Source: an uncultured Rubritalea sp. (lineage in GTDB: Bacteria; Verrucomicrobiota; Verrucomicrobiia; Verrucomicrobiales; Akkermansiaceae). Taken from it: a stretch of 5,864 nucleotides of DNA. The position numbers and the translations under genes are program-made. A model generated the notes under the pieces. That model saw only the letters and a program-made list of their open reading frames with translations. It did not search any database and was not told the origin of the DNA. The DNA lies in the NCBI GenBank assembly GCA_937951395.1, contig CALFBV010000041.1, positions 1 to 5,864 of the forward strand. The letters run 5' to 3'. This document shows, in pieces, positions 1-5,864 of this stretch; within the stretch, counting starts at the first letter, position 1, and every line of letters starts with the position of its first letter.

Positions 1-1776
1 GGGCATGATTTTAGACCAGACTACATGTTTGTAGGTCAGTTGAAATCGTTATTTCCAGGCGTTCCACTAGCGGCATTTACAGCGACAGCAACTGAGAAGG
101 TAGCGGAGGATATTGAAAAGCGTCTAGGGCTAGATTTGCAAATGACGGTAAAAGTCAGAGCCTCATTTGACCGAGATAATTTATTCTATGAAGTGCGCGC
201 TAAGCGTGACTGGGAACGTCAGCTATTGGATTACGTGAGCAAGCGCAAGGGGCAGAGTGGCGTGATTTATAGGACTTCACGCAAGAGTGTGGAGCAGACT
301 GCGGATCTATTGAGCAAAAATGGTGTCAACGCGCAGTATTATCATGCAGGGATGGATCCAGGAGCGAGAGCCGCCGCTCAGGAAGCGTTTATCCGTGATG
401 ATTGTGATGTCATCGTGGCGACCGTGGCATTTGGTATGGGTATTGATAAAGCGGATGTGCGCTTCGTCGTGCATGTGGATCTACCTAAAAACATAGAAGG
501 GTATTATCAGGAAACGGGACGAGCGGGGAGAGATGGTGAGAAGTCTAGCTGTCTGCTACTGCACGGTTCCGGAGATGTGGTGAAGTTGAGTAGATTTATC
601 GATGATATAGCGGATGAGACAGAGCGCGAGCGAACACGTGGGCTGTTGCGAGCGATGGATCGTTTCGCTGCCGTACCACAGTGCCGGCGTAAGTCTCTGC
701 TAGGATATTTTAATGAAATTTATGAGCCAGAAAACTGTGGCGGTTGCGATTTCTGCTCTGGAGAATTTACCGAAGTAGATGTCACGCGGGATGCCCAGAT
801 CTTACTCTCGGCAGTGGCGCGGACGAATGGGAAGTTCGGAGCAGTTCAGATCTGTGATATCGTTTGCGGTGCGAACACGGCAAAGATCAAACAGTTCGAG
901 CACGATAAACTAAAGACCTATGGCATGGGCAAAGATAAACCGAAAACTTACTGGCGGAGTATGATCGATAGCTTGTTGAGTGCAGCACATCTCAAGCTTT
1001 CTAAAGCTCAATATCCAGTTCCAGAAATGACTCAGCAAGGCTGGAATCTGATGATGGGGAAGGATGGAGGTAAGTTTTTTATCCAGGTAGATCAACGCAT
1101 TGAGCCGGAGAAGACAGGTGGTAGATCTGGATCTTACAGTAATGACGAGCAACCTTGTCACGAGGGGCTCTTCGATCATTTGAGACGGTTACGGAAAGAG
1201 CTGGCTGACTTAGCAGAGGTTCCGCCTTACGTGGTGTTCGCAGATAAGACACTCGCCCAAATAGCTGCCGTGATGCCTGAGTCACTAGATAGTATGCAGC
1301 GCCTGCATGGCATAGGCTCAGCAAAACTAGAGAAGTATGGTGAGCCATTCATCGCAGCGGTGCTTGAGTATTTAGAACAGAATCCAGAGGTAGTTAATGA
1401 ACGTGTAGAAATAGTAGGTCTGAAAACGGCAGCGAGGAGCTCATCGAGTAAGTCTAGCAAACAGATCAAACGGGGAATCAGCACTACGGTGAAAACCACC
1501 CAGGAAATGCTCGCGAAAGGCATGAGCCTGGATGAGATATCTACGGAGAGGAACCTCAGTAAAATTACGATCGAGGGACACGTCGTCAAACTATTTGAAG
1601 AGGGGGTAGATCTGAACTTCAGAGACTATGTAACGGAAGCGGAAGAGAAACAATGCATAGAACTTATCAAAGAACACGGAACAGAAGCACTCAAGCCGAT
1701 CTATGAAGCAGCAGAAGGACAGATCAGCTACGGGGTGATCAAGCTGGTGATGGCATTGAAGTCAGAAGATTTCTAA
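1..1776 (+). CDS. recQ: ATP-dependent DNA helicase RecQ, 5'-truncated by window edge
   Basis: A 3'-5' superfamily 2 DNA helicase of recombination and replication-fork repair. The frame is open to base 1 and begins with GHDFRPDY, the aromatic-rich loop that follows the DEAH box in RecQ, so the ATG at 25 is internal. About 150 N-terminal residues, including Walker A and DEAH, lie outside the window. Numbering from base 1, visible parts are motif III (TATAT, about 27-31), the second RecA lobe with VATVAFGMGIDKADVRFVVH, motif VI QETGRAGRDG (170-179), and the zinc site with Cys228, Cys246, Cys249 and Cys252. Next come an RQC winged helix (about 262-368, with HDKLKTYGMGKDK), an HRDC domain (about 389-460, with VPPYVVFADKTL), a Ser/Lys-rich linker (about 478-490) and a C-terminal helix-turn-helix domain of the RecQ-tail type (about 495-588). 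With the missing part the protein would be roughly 745 aa, longer than the 609-aa E. coli enzyme because of that tail. The TAA stop overlaps the stop of the opposing phosphatase gene. Family assignment is very secure. Confidence -1.
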   Translation, partial: GHDFRPDYMFVGQLKSLFPGVPLAAFTATATEKVAEDIEKRLGLDLQMTVKVRASFDRDNLFYEVRAKRDWERQLLDYVSKRKGQSGVIYRTSRKSVEQTADLLSKNGVNAQYYHAGMDPGARAAAQEAFIRDDCDVIVATVAFGMGIDKADVRFVVHVDLPKNIEGYYQETGRAGRDGEKSSCLLLHGSGDVVKLSRFIDDIADETERERTRGLLRAMDRFAAVPQCRRKSLLGYFNEIYEPENCGGCDFCSGEFTEVDVTRDAQILLSAVARTNGKFGAVQICDIVCGANTAKIKQFEHDKLKTYGMGKDKPKTYWRSMIDSLLSAAHLKLSKAQYPVPEMTQQGWNLMMGKDGGKFFIQVDQRIEPEKTGGRSGSYSNDEQPCHEGLFDHLRRLRKELADLAEVPPYVVFADKTLAQIAAVMPESLDSMQRLHGIGSAKLEKYGEPFIAAVLEYLEQNPEVVNERVEIVGLKTAARSSSSKSSKQIKRGISTTVKTTQEMLAKGMSLDEISTERNLSKITIEGHVVKLFEEGVDLNFRDYVTEAEEKQCIELIKEHGTEALKPIYEAAEGQISYGVIKLVMALKSEDF

Positions 1777-2579
1777 GAGACTGAAAAGGTAATCATCGTA
1801 GTATCATCTGAGCCATCATTCTCTAGGGCTCTTTCTAGGATTGTCTGGTGGATTTCACCTATATCTGTCCCCTGCTTGGTAAACGCGGAGTGAATGTGTT
1901 TTTCCCAGACCCCATCGATGATGCCATCTGAGCAGAGCATGAACTGATCTCCAGAATGGTAGGGCACAGCTGCGATCTGTGGCTTCACATTTCGGTGACC
2001 TGCTCCCACTGCCTGATTGAGCACTGACTTGCGCGGATGTGAGCGATATTGATATTCAGAAATTTCCTCACGCTGGAGCTTCTTCCAAGCAAATGAATGG
2101 TCTTCCGAAAGCTGAATGGTCTTGCCATCACGATGCAGGTAAAGACGTGAATCTCCAATATGTGCCAGATAAAGATTCTCTGGCGTGAACCATGCTAGAG
2201 TGAGTGTTGCTCCCATTCCTTTATGCGCTAAGTCCTCTTCACCAGCTTGATTGATGGCTACGTGAATCTTCTCAATGGCGATTTCTAACTGCTCAAGATA
2301 ATCTGGGTGGAAGCCTTGAGCTGCCGCTTTAAAAGTCTTAGGGATAATGCTGCTGATGTATTCTAAGATGAGGCTTGATGCTAGATAGCCCGCGTTTCCT
2401 CCGCCCATCCCATCTGAGACTGCAAAGATAATATCTTTTTCCTCGTTGGTGTATGATCCCTCTGGAGGTAAGTTTTCTGAGCCTTTCATCCCAGCTGAGA
2501 AGACTACCCATGCATCATCGTTCTCAGGCTTCTTGGTGCCGGATGTGGATGATGCTTGCCAGTGGAAAGTTGCTGCCAT
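1773..2579 (-). CDS. PP2C-family protein serine/threonine phosphatase
   Basis: A metal-dependent (Mn/Mg) phosphoprotein phosphatase of the PPM/PP2C family, 268 aa, essentially one catalytic domain. No signal peptide or membrane segment is seen, so it should be cytosolic. The family motifs appear in order: NDDAW (20-24, first metal Asp), VSDGMGGGNAG (54-64, metal Asp56), GMGATLTLAW (121-130), AHIGDSRLYL (139-148), LSEDHS (157-162), LCSDGIIDGV (215-224, metal Asp218) and GSDDTTMITF (256-265, metal Asp259). All expected metal ligands are present, so it is predicted active. An acidic/Gly-rich stretch at about 30-48 lengthens the loop before DGMGG. It lies 58 bp downstream of, and on the same strand as, the small kinase-like gene, which suggests an operon encoding opposing activities. 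The ATG is preceded by an AT-rich repeat region with no obvious Shine-Dalgarno sequence. Its TAG stop shares bases with the recQ TAA stop. The substrate is unknown, but proteins phosphorylated by the neighbouring kinase are the obvious candidates. Confidence -1.
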   Translation of the reverse strand: MAATFHWQASSTSGTKKPENDDAWVVFSAGMKGSENLPPEGSYTNEEKDIIFAVSDGMGGGNAGYLASSLILEYISSIIPKTFKAAAQGFHPDYLEQLEIAIEKIHVAINQAGEEDLAHKGMGATLTLAWFTPENLYLAHIGDSRLYLHRDGKTIQLSEDHSFAWKKLQREEISEYQYRSHPRKSVLNQAVGAGHRNVKPQIAAVPYHSGDQFMLCSDGIIDGVWEKHIHSAFTKQGTDIGEIHQTILERALENDGSDDTTMITFSVS

Positions 2580-2582
2580 TAC

Positions 2583-2598
2583 TGAATTAGTGAATTAG
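2583..2598. repeat. Tandem 8-bp direct repeat upstream of the PP2C gene
   Basis: TGAATTAG occurs twice head to tail (2583-2590 and 2591-2598), immediately upstream of the PP2C start codon at 2577-2579. It occupies the place where that gene's ribosome binding site would be, and no purine-rich Shine-Dalgarno sequence replaces it. It could be an operator half-site pair or simple slippage in AT-rich spacer. The repeat is directly visible; the function is unknown. Confidence -1.
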
Positions 2599-2615
2599 CT
2601 GGTTGTTTAGGGTTG

Positions 2616-2645
2616 GTGATTAGATATTTAACTTTCACTAATCAC
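2616..2645. repeat. Inverted repeat in kinase-phosphatase spacer (8-bp arms)
   Basis: GTGATTAG (2616-2623) and CTAATCAC (2638-2645) are perfect reverse complements separated by 14 bp. The right arm contains the TAG stop codon of the kinase-like gene. A transcript of the operon (minus strand) could form this AT-rich stem at the end of the first gene, but no U-tract follows on that strand. It is therefore more likely an mRNA-processing or attenuating hairpin, a protein-binding palindrome, or chance, than an intrinsic terminator. Confidence -1.
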
Positions 2646-3036
2646 TATTTTTCACGAAATCCTCAATGACTGTGGCGAGTTCAAAATCGATAATATTGAA
2701 TTCTCCTATGACTTCATTGTAGGTAATGTTTCGTGGCTCTGGGTCATCGTGTATGACTCCGTAGTCCTCGGTTAGTCTAGCGTAGAGTTTATCAGATTTC
2801 TTCTTGGTGACATTTGGCGCAGGGCTGCCGCAATTGGTCGTGACAATGTAGTTCTCCTCTGCGGTATAGTCTAGAAGACGAGGTACGTAGGGGCATCCGC
2901 GTTCCTCTAATACCTTGAGGACGCGGGCCTCATTCTCCGCGCGTTTATCCGCATCCGTGCCGCGGAAGTATTTATGAACGTGCCCGTAGAAATCTATCTT
3001 CACGAGTGATCTGAGTCCGTCTTTGAGATTTAGCAT
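2638..3036 (-). CDS. Minimal protein-kinase-like protein (Bud32/RIO-like small kinase fold)
   Basis: A 132-aa protein with the core signature of the protein-kinase-like fold in miniature. VHKYFRG carries a candidate beta-3 lysine (Lys22). NEARVLKVLEERG carries a candidate helix-C glutamate (Glu36). YIVTTNCG (63-70) resembles the hinge region. IHDDPEPRNI (95-104) matches the catalytic loop, with Asp98 as catalytic base and Asn103 as metal ligand, spaced as in the HGDLTTSN loop of Bud32. NIIDFELA (114-121) is the DFG equivalent, with Asp117 as metal ligand and Glu replacing Gly. The protein ends about 13 residues after this, so there is no activation segment with APE and no large C-lobe. Few residues precede Lys22, and no canonical glycine-rich loop is seen. 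An in-frame stop at 3064-3066 and no other start in between fix the N-terminus at this ATG. It is probably the first gene of an operon with the PP2C phosphatase. Fold assignment is fairly secure. Protein versus small-molecule substrate, and activity, are inferred. Confidence -1.
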   Translation of the reverse strand: MLNLKDGLRSLVKIDFYGHVHKYFRGTDADKRAENEARVLKVLEERGCPYVPRLLDYTAEENYIVTTNCGSPAPNVTKKKSDKLYARLTEDYGVIHDDPEPRNITYNEVIGEFNIIDFELATVIEDFVKNSD

Positions 3037-3128
3037 GGGGATGAGTAAACCAGAATAGTGAAATTAGGCACGCATAAAAAGATTATCTTGTGGCTTTTCA
3101 TCCGGGTGGGTTTGGTTATGAATAGGCT
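3037..3128. promoter_or_regulatory. Divergent intergenic region between kinase-like gene and HerA-like ATPase gene
   Basis: These 92 bp separate two divergently transcribed genes and must carry the 5' signals of both unless one is transcribed from further away. On the minus strand GATAAT (complement of 3082-3087) could be a -10 element about 45 nt before the kinase start, but no good -35 sits at the right distance. No convincing sigma-70 pair is seen for the plus strand. ATAGG at 3122-3126 is the only weak Shine-Dalgarno-like string before the ATG at 3129, and its spacing is too short to be good. Promoter identity is inferred from gene orientation, not from consensus matches. Confidence -1.
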
Positions 3129-5576
3129 ATGCAGATTGAAAAATCAGATTACGAGAAGTTAGGGCAGTTCTATTTAGGTCGAGAGTATGATCTCAAGAAA
3201 TCAGAAGTAGAGGACGAGCTGGTGATGTATGACTCGAAGGATCTAGTGACCCACGGTGTGGTGCTGGGGATGACAGGTTCTGGTAAGACTGGTCTTTGCA
3301 TTGGTCTGTTAGAAGAAGCTGTGATGGATAATATCCCTGCGATTGTGATCGATCCAAAGGGAGACATCGCGAATATGATGCTGGCGTTTCCAGATTTTAA
3401 GGGCAGTGATTTTCGTCCGTGGATTAATGAGGATGATGCGATCAAAAAAGGGAGAACTCCCGATGAGCATGCGGAGAAGACAGCACGGATGTGGGAGAAA
3501 GGGATTGGTGATTGGGGGCAGAGTCCAGAGCGGGTAAGAGAATTTAGAGATAAGGTGGATGTAAATGTGTTCACTCCAGGTAGCAAAGCAGGTATACCAG
3601 TGAGCATTCTTAGCTCGCTAGATGTGCCCCCATTTGAGGTGCTGGATGATGGGGAAATGTTAGGCGAGAGAATTGAGAGCACGGTGAGTTCCTTGCTATC
3701 GCTCGTGGGTGTGGATGCAGATCCTATCCAGAGCCCAGAGGCAGTGCTGATGAGTGCTATATTCCAACATGCCTGGATGGCTGATGAGAGTTTGAGCATC
3801 GAGGCGTTGATCCGAAATATCCAGAAACCAAAATTTAGCAAAGTAGGAATTATTGATTTGGAGAGTTTTTATCCTGGGAAAAAACGTCAGGAGCTGGCGT
3901 TAAAATTTAATAACCTCCTAGCTAGTCCAGGCTTCTCGACATGGATGGAGGGACCTTCACTAGATATTCAGAAAATGCTTTATCATGATGATGGACGGGC
4001 GAGAGTGTCTATTTTCTCAATCGCTCATCTCAATGACAGCGAGCGGATGTTCTTCGTGAGTATTCTTCTGAACCAGATGCTGGGGTGGATGCGGATGCAG
4101 AGCGGAACTACTAGTCTGCGTGCGATGCTCTACATGGATGAAATTTACGGCTACCTACCACCCACTGCGAATCCTCCAAGCAAGAAGCCAATGCTAACGA
4201 TGTTGAAACAGGCGCGTGCATTTGGTCTCGGTGTGTTACTAGCGACCCAGAATCCCGTGGATCTGGACTACAAGGCACTGTCAAATATAGGCACTTGGTG
4301 GCTGGGAAGACTCCAGACAGAGCGAGATAAGGCACGTGTGCTGGATGGTCTAGAAGGTGCAGCAGCGAGTCAAGATGGTGGGTTCGATAGAGGTGCCATG
4401 GAGGAATTACTCGCAGGTCTGGGAAGCAGGGTGTTCTTGATGAACAACGTCCATGAGAATGCTCCAGTGGTATTTCACGTGCGCTGGGTGATGAGCTATC
4501 TGCGTGGCCCGATGACTAGAAGACAGATCAAGACTCTGATGGATCCCAAGCGTGAAGCCTTCGAGGTGAAAAGCTCTAGGAACGCACCAGCTGGTAAATC
4601 TAACCCAATGGGCATGCCTTCATCAGCACCTGAACCAGAAGAAAAAGTAGGTGAGCGCCCTCCGGTGGGAACGGGCGTGAAGGAAAATTTCCTGCCGTTT
4701 TCAGGCGATGCGGATGGGGTGACCTATAGTCCGCATTTACTCCGTGAGGCGAGTGTTCATTTTAGTAATTCTAAGACTGGGGTGGAAGGTTCGAGAAGAG
4801 TGAGATTTATCAATGCTATGAGCGCTGAGGGCGTGAACTGGAAAGAAAATGTGGTGTGTCATGTGGCTCTGGATAAATTCGACTATGAGCCGCGGAAAGA
4901 AGCTGGCTATGATGAATTACCAGCCTTTGCGATGAATGCAGATAATTACAAAGGTGTGGAGGATGACTTCGAAGACTGGATTTACCGGAATGAACGTGTG
5001 AATGTCTTCTATGCTCCGTTAGTGAAAAAATACTCCAAAATGGGCGAGAGTGAGGCAGACTTCCGAGGTAGACTCTCTCACGAAGCGCGCGAGATGCGTG
5101 ATGAGGCTGTGGATGCCATGAGGGCAAAACTTCAAAAGAAGATAGACACTAAAGAGGGTCAGCTAGATCGAGCTGAGGCAACTCTAGACAGAGAAGAGTC
5201 TGAGGCATCGAGCGCTAAAATGCAGACTACTGGGAATGTCGTAGGTGCAGTAATAGGGATGATTTTCGGCAAACGAAAGATGAGCGCTTCTACTATTAGT
5301 AAGGGAAGAACCGTAGCTAACTCATACAGTAGATCACGTAAACAGAGCCAAGATGTGGAAAGAGCAGAAGCAAAGGTGGATGACCTAAAAGATCTCATAG
5401 CGGATATGGAGGCAGACATGAGAGAGGAACTCAATGATCTCGCAGATAGATTTGATCCGCTGCTTCTAGAGCTAGAGACTGAGCAAGTGAAGCCCTACAA
5501 AAAAGACATCGATGTGCAGAGTGTCTCACTTCTTTGGGTGCCATTTGATGAAAGGGGAAATGCACTGTTAGATTAA
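3129..5576 (+). CDS. HerA/FtsK-type P-loop ATPase (DUF87-like) with C-terminal coiled-coil arms
   Basis: An 815-aa putative motor ATPase of the HerA-FtsK superfamily. Members pump DNA or act as conjugation-type coupling ATPases, usually as hexamers. Walker A is GMTGSGKT (47-54). IDPKGDIAN (74-82) is the strand-2 motif typical of HerA/FtsK/VirD4 proteins. Walker B is LYMDEIYG (334-341, Asp337/Glu338). LLATQNP (370-376) is the sensor-like strand. ATPase core about 35-460. A Pro/Ser/Gly-rich linker (about 480-515) leads to a second region of unknown fold (about 520-640). Then come a charged coiled coil (about 644-698), a glycine-zipper hydrophobic stretch (702-714), a basic Ser/Arg segment (715-740), a second coiled coil (about 738-788) and a beta-like tail (SVSLLWVPF). 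The classic HerA N-terminal HAS barrel is short or absent, and no NurA nuclease is adjacent. From memory, large HerA-like proteins with this C-terminal plan occur in several phyla without an assigned role. An in-frame TAG at 3123-3125 fixes the start at or after 3129. ATPase class is secure; substrate and pathway are unknown. Confidence -1.
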   Translation: MQIEKSDYEKLGQFYLGREYDLKKSEVEDELVMYDSKDLVTHGVVLGMTGSGKTGLCIGLLEEAVMDNIPAIVIDPKGDIANMMLAFPDFKGSDFRPWINEDDAIKKGRTPDEHAEKTARMWEKGIGDWGQSPERVREFRDKVDVNVFTPGSKAGIPVSILSSLDVPPFEVLDDGEMLGERIESTVSSLLSLVGVDADPIQSPEAVLMSAIFQHAWMADESLSIEALIRNIQKPKFSKVGIIDLESFYPGKKRQELALKFNNLLASPGFSTWMEGPSLDIQKMLYHDDGRARVSIFSIAHLNDSERMFFVSILLNQMLGWMRMQSGTTSLRAMLYMDEIYGYLPPTANPPSKKPMLTMLKQARAFGLGVLLATQNPVDLDYKALSNIGTWWLGRLQTERDKARVLDGLEGAAASQDGGFDRGAMEELLAGLGSRVFLMNNVHENAPVVFHVRWVMSYLRGPMTRRQIKTLMDPKREAFEVKSSRNAPAGKSNPMGMPSSAPEPEEKVGERPPVGTGVKENFLPFSGDADGVTYSPHLLREASVHFSNSKTGVEGSRRVRFINAMSAEGVNWKENVVCHVALDKFDYEPRKEAGYDELPAFAMNADNYKGVEDDFEDWIYRNERVNVFYAPLVKKYSKMGESEADFRGRLSHEAREMRDEAVDAMRAKLQKKIDTKEGQLDRAEATLDREESEASSAKMQTTGNVVGAVIGMIFGKRKMSASTISKGRTVANSYSRSRKQSQDVERAEAKVDDLKDLIADMEADMREELNDLADRFDPLLLELETEQVKPYKKDIDVQSVSLLWVPFDERGNALLD

Positions 5577-5589
5577 AATTAACTGTCCA

Positions 5590-5829
5590 ATGATTACTGA
5601 AACATTCAAAGAGATTCTCAAAATTTGTAAAAAAGAAGACCGCCTATCTGGAGCTGCTGAAAGGATAGAATCTATAGAAGCAGTTCTCGATGACTTCAAA
5701 AATGGCCCTGTGGCTAGCCATGTTCCGCTTATGGGCTTTGTCTGTTTTTCTAATAAACGAGATGGTGGGAAAATAGCCCATTGCTTAGACGACCGGGGGA
5801 TCTACGACTCTTGGAGTAGAAACAGTTGA
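5590..5829 (+). CDS. Hypothetical protein, probably the disrupted N-terminus of a P-loop NTPase (GTPase-like)
   Basis: A 79-codon open frame starting 13 nt after the HerA-like ATPase stop, so probably co-transcribed and possibly translationally coupled. No Shine-Dalgarno sequence precedes the ATG. Residues 1-40 look like genuine helical protein (MITETFKEILKICKK, then ERIESIEAVLDDFKNG). The next part, ASHVPLMGFVC (42-52), reads like the first beta strand leading into a P-loop, as in bacterial dynamin-like or septin-like GTPases. The expected GKS/GKT does not follow. From about residue 53 the sequence (SNKRDGGKIAHCLDDRG) looks non-coding in this frame, and a different frame becomes protein-like (see next entry). 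The stop at 5827-5829 is therefore probably an artefact of frame loss. The N-terminal 50 residues are plausibly a real gene. The GTPase idea is an inference from pattern only. Confidence -1.
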   Translation: MITETFKEILKICKKEDRLSGAAERIESIEAVLDDFKNGPVASHVPLMGFVCFSNKRDGGKIAHCLDDRGIYDSWSRNS

Positions 5830-5864
5830 TCAGGAATCGTCAGAAATGATTAAAGAAATAGCTG
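5744..5864 (+). pseudogene. Continuation of the 5590 gene in the other frame, with two amber codons; runs off the window
   Basis: Read in the frame starting at 5744, the DNA gives VFLINEMVGK, then TAG (5774-5776), PIA, then TAG (5786-5788), then TTGGSTTLGVETVDQE and further open codons to the window end. FLINEMVGK followed by a Thr/Gly-rich stretch with TT resembles the helix after a P-loop and the switch I region of dynamin-like GTPases (typically GKS, LIN-LLG, then TT). Joined to VPLMGFVC of the upstream frame, this suggests one gene whose GKS-coding bases were lost around 5743-5750 and which acquired two stops. Both minus-strand genes here end in TAG, so amber readthrough as a genetic code change is unlikely. 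A sequencing or assembly error near an edge could produce the same picture. Confidence -1.

Noticed and set aside
25..27. ATG at 25 as the start of the RecQ protein
   Set aside because: The frame is open to base 1 and the preceding codons encode the conserved GHDFRPDY loop, so the gene begins upstream of the window.
2616..2652. Inverted repeat followed by a T-rich run on the plus strand, read as a rho-independent terminator
   Set aside because: The T-run is on the strand with no gene ending nearby, the stem is AT-rich, and no U-tract follows on the minus strand where transcription is expected.
3118..3162. Short plus-strand frame starting at ATG 3118, overlapping the HerA-like start
   Set aside because: Only 14 codons, no ribosome binding site, and no protein-like character.
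3170..3841. Long minus-strand open frame (223 codons) opposite the HerA-like gene
   Set aside because: It lies wholly inside a strongly supported plus-strand gene, has low-complexity Ser/Leu-rich translation and no recognisable motif. It is a shadow frame, as are the shorter antisense frames inside recQ and the HerA-like gene.
5551..5571. AAAGGGG followed by ATG at 5560, in frame with the 5590 gene
   Set aside because: That frame hits TAG at 5569-5571 after three codons, so it cannot be the start. A reinitiation role is possible but unsupported.
3129..5576. Classical HerA-NurA end-resection pair
   Set aside because: No NurA-like nuclease is adjacent, the HAS barrel is not evident and the C-terminal architecture differs, so the symbol herA was not assigned.
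5774..5788. Two in-frame TAG codons as evidence for amber recoding
   Set aside because: Both minus-strand genes in the window terminate at TAG at the expected ends of their domains, and a frame change is also needed upstream. Gene decay or sequence error is simpler.

Overview
This is a protein-coding bacterial window with AT/GC composition near balance by eye. It has four well-supported genes and one broken or truncated gene at the right edge. No rRNA, tRNA, insertion sequence or CRISPR array is visible. Several starts lack a clear Shine-Dalgarno sequence. A Verrucomicrobiota/PVC-type bacterium is my impression from the protein style only. It is a low-confidence guess, because nothing in the window is taxonomically diagnostic.

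Layout. (1) Positions 1-1776 (+): the 3' three quarters of recQ, a RecQ-family 3'-5' DNA helicase. It enters the window just after the DEAH box and keeps the second RecA lobe, zinc site, RQC winged helix, HRDC domain and an extra C-terminal helix-turn-helix domain. (2) Positions 1773-2579 (-): a stand-alone PP2C-type Ser/Thr phosphatase whose stop codon overlaps the recQ stop tail to tail. (3) Positions 2638-3036 (-): a very small (132 aa) protein-kinase-like protein, probably co-transcribed with the phosphatase. (4) Positions 3037-3128: a 92-bp divergent spacer. (5) Positions 3129-5576 (+): an 815-aa HerA/FtsK-type ATPase with a long C-terminal coiled-coil arm pair interrupted by a glycine-zipper segment. 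(6) Positions 5590-5864 (+): a gene starting 13 nt downstream whose N-terminus looks like the lead-in to a P-loop GTPase. It loses its frame where the P-loop should be.

How the genes may work together (inference). The kinase and PP2C form a natural writer/eraser pair. They are divergent from, and share a 92-bp spacer with, the HerA-like ATPase, so a phosphorylation switch acting on that ATPase or its partners is a reasonable hypothesis. recQ is a housekeeping repair gene and its convergent placement need not be functional. The sequence does not prove a defence or stress system. The kinase-phosphatase/HerA-like neighbourhood and the damaged P-loop gene are the parts most worth a second look.
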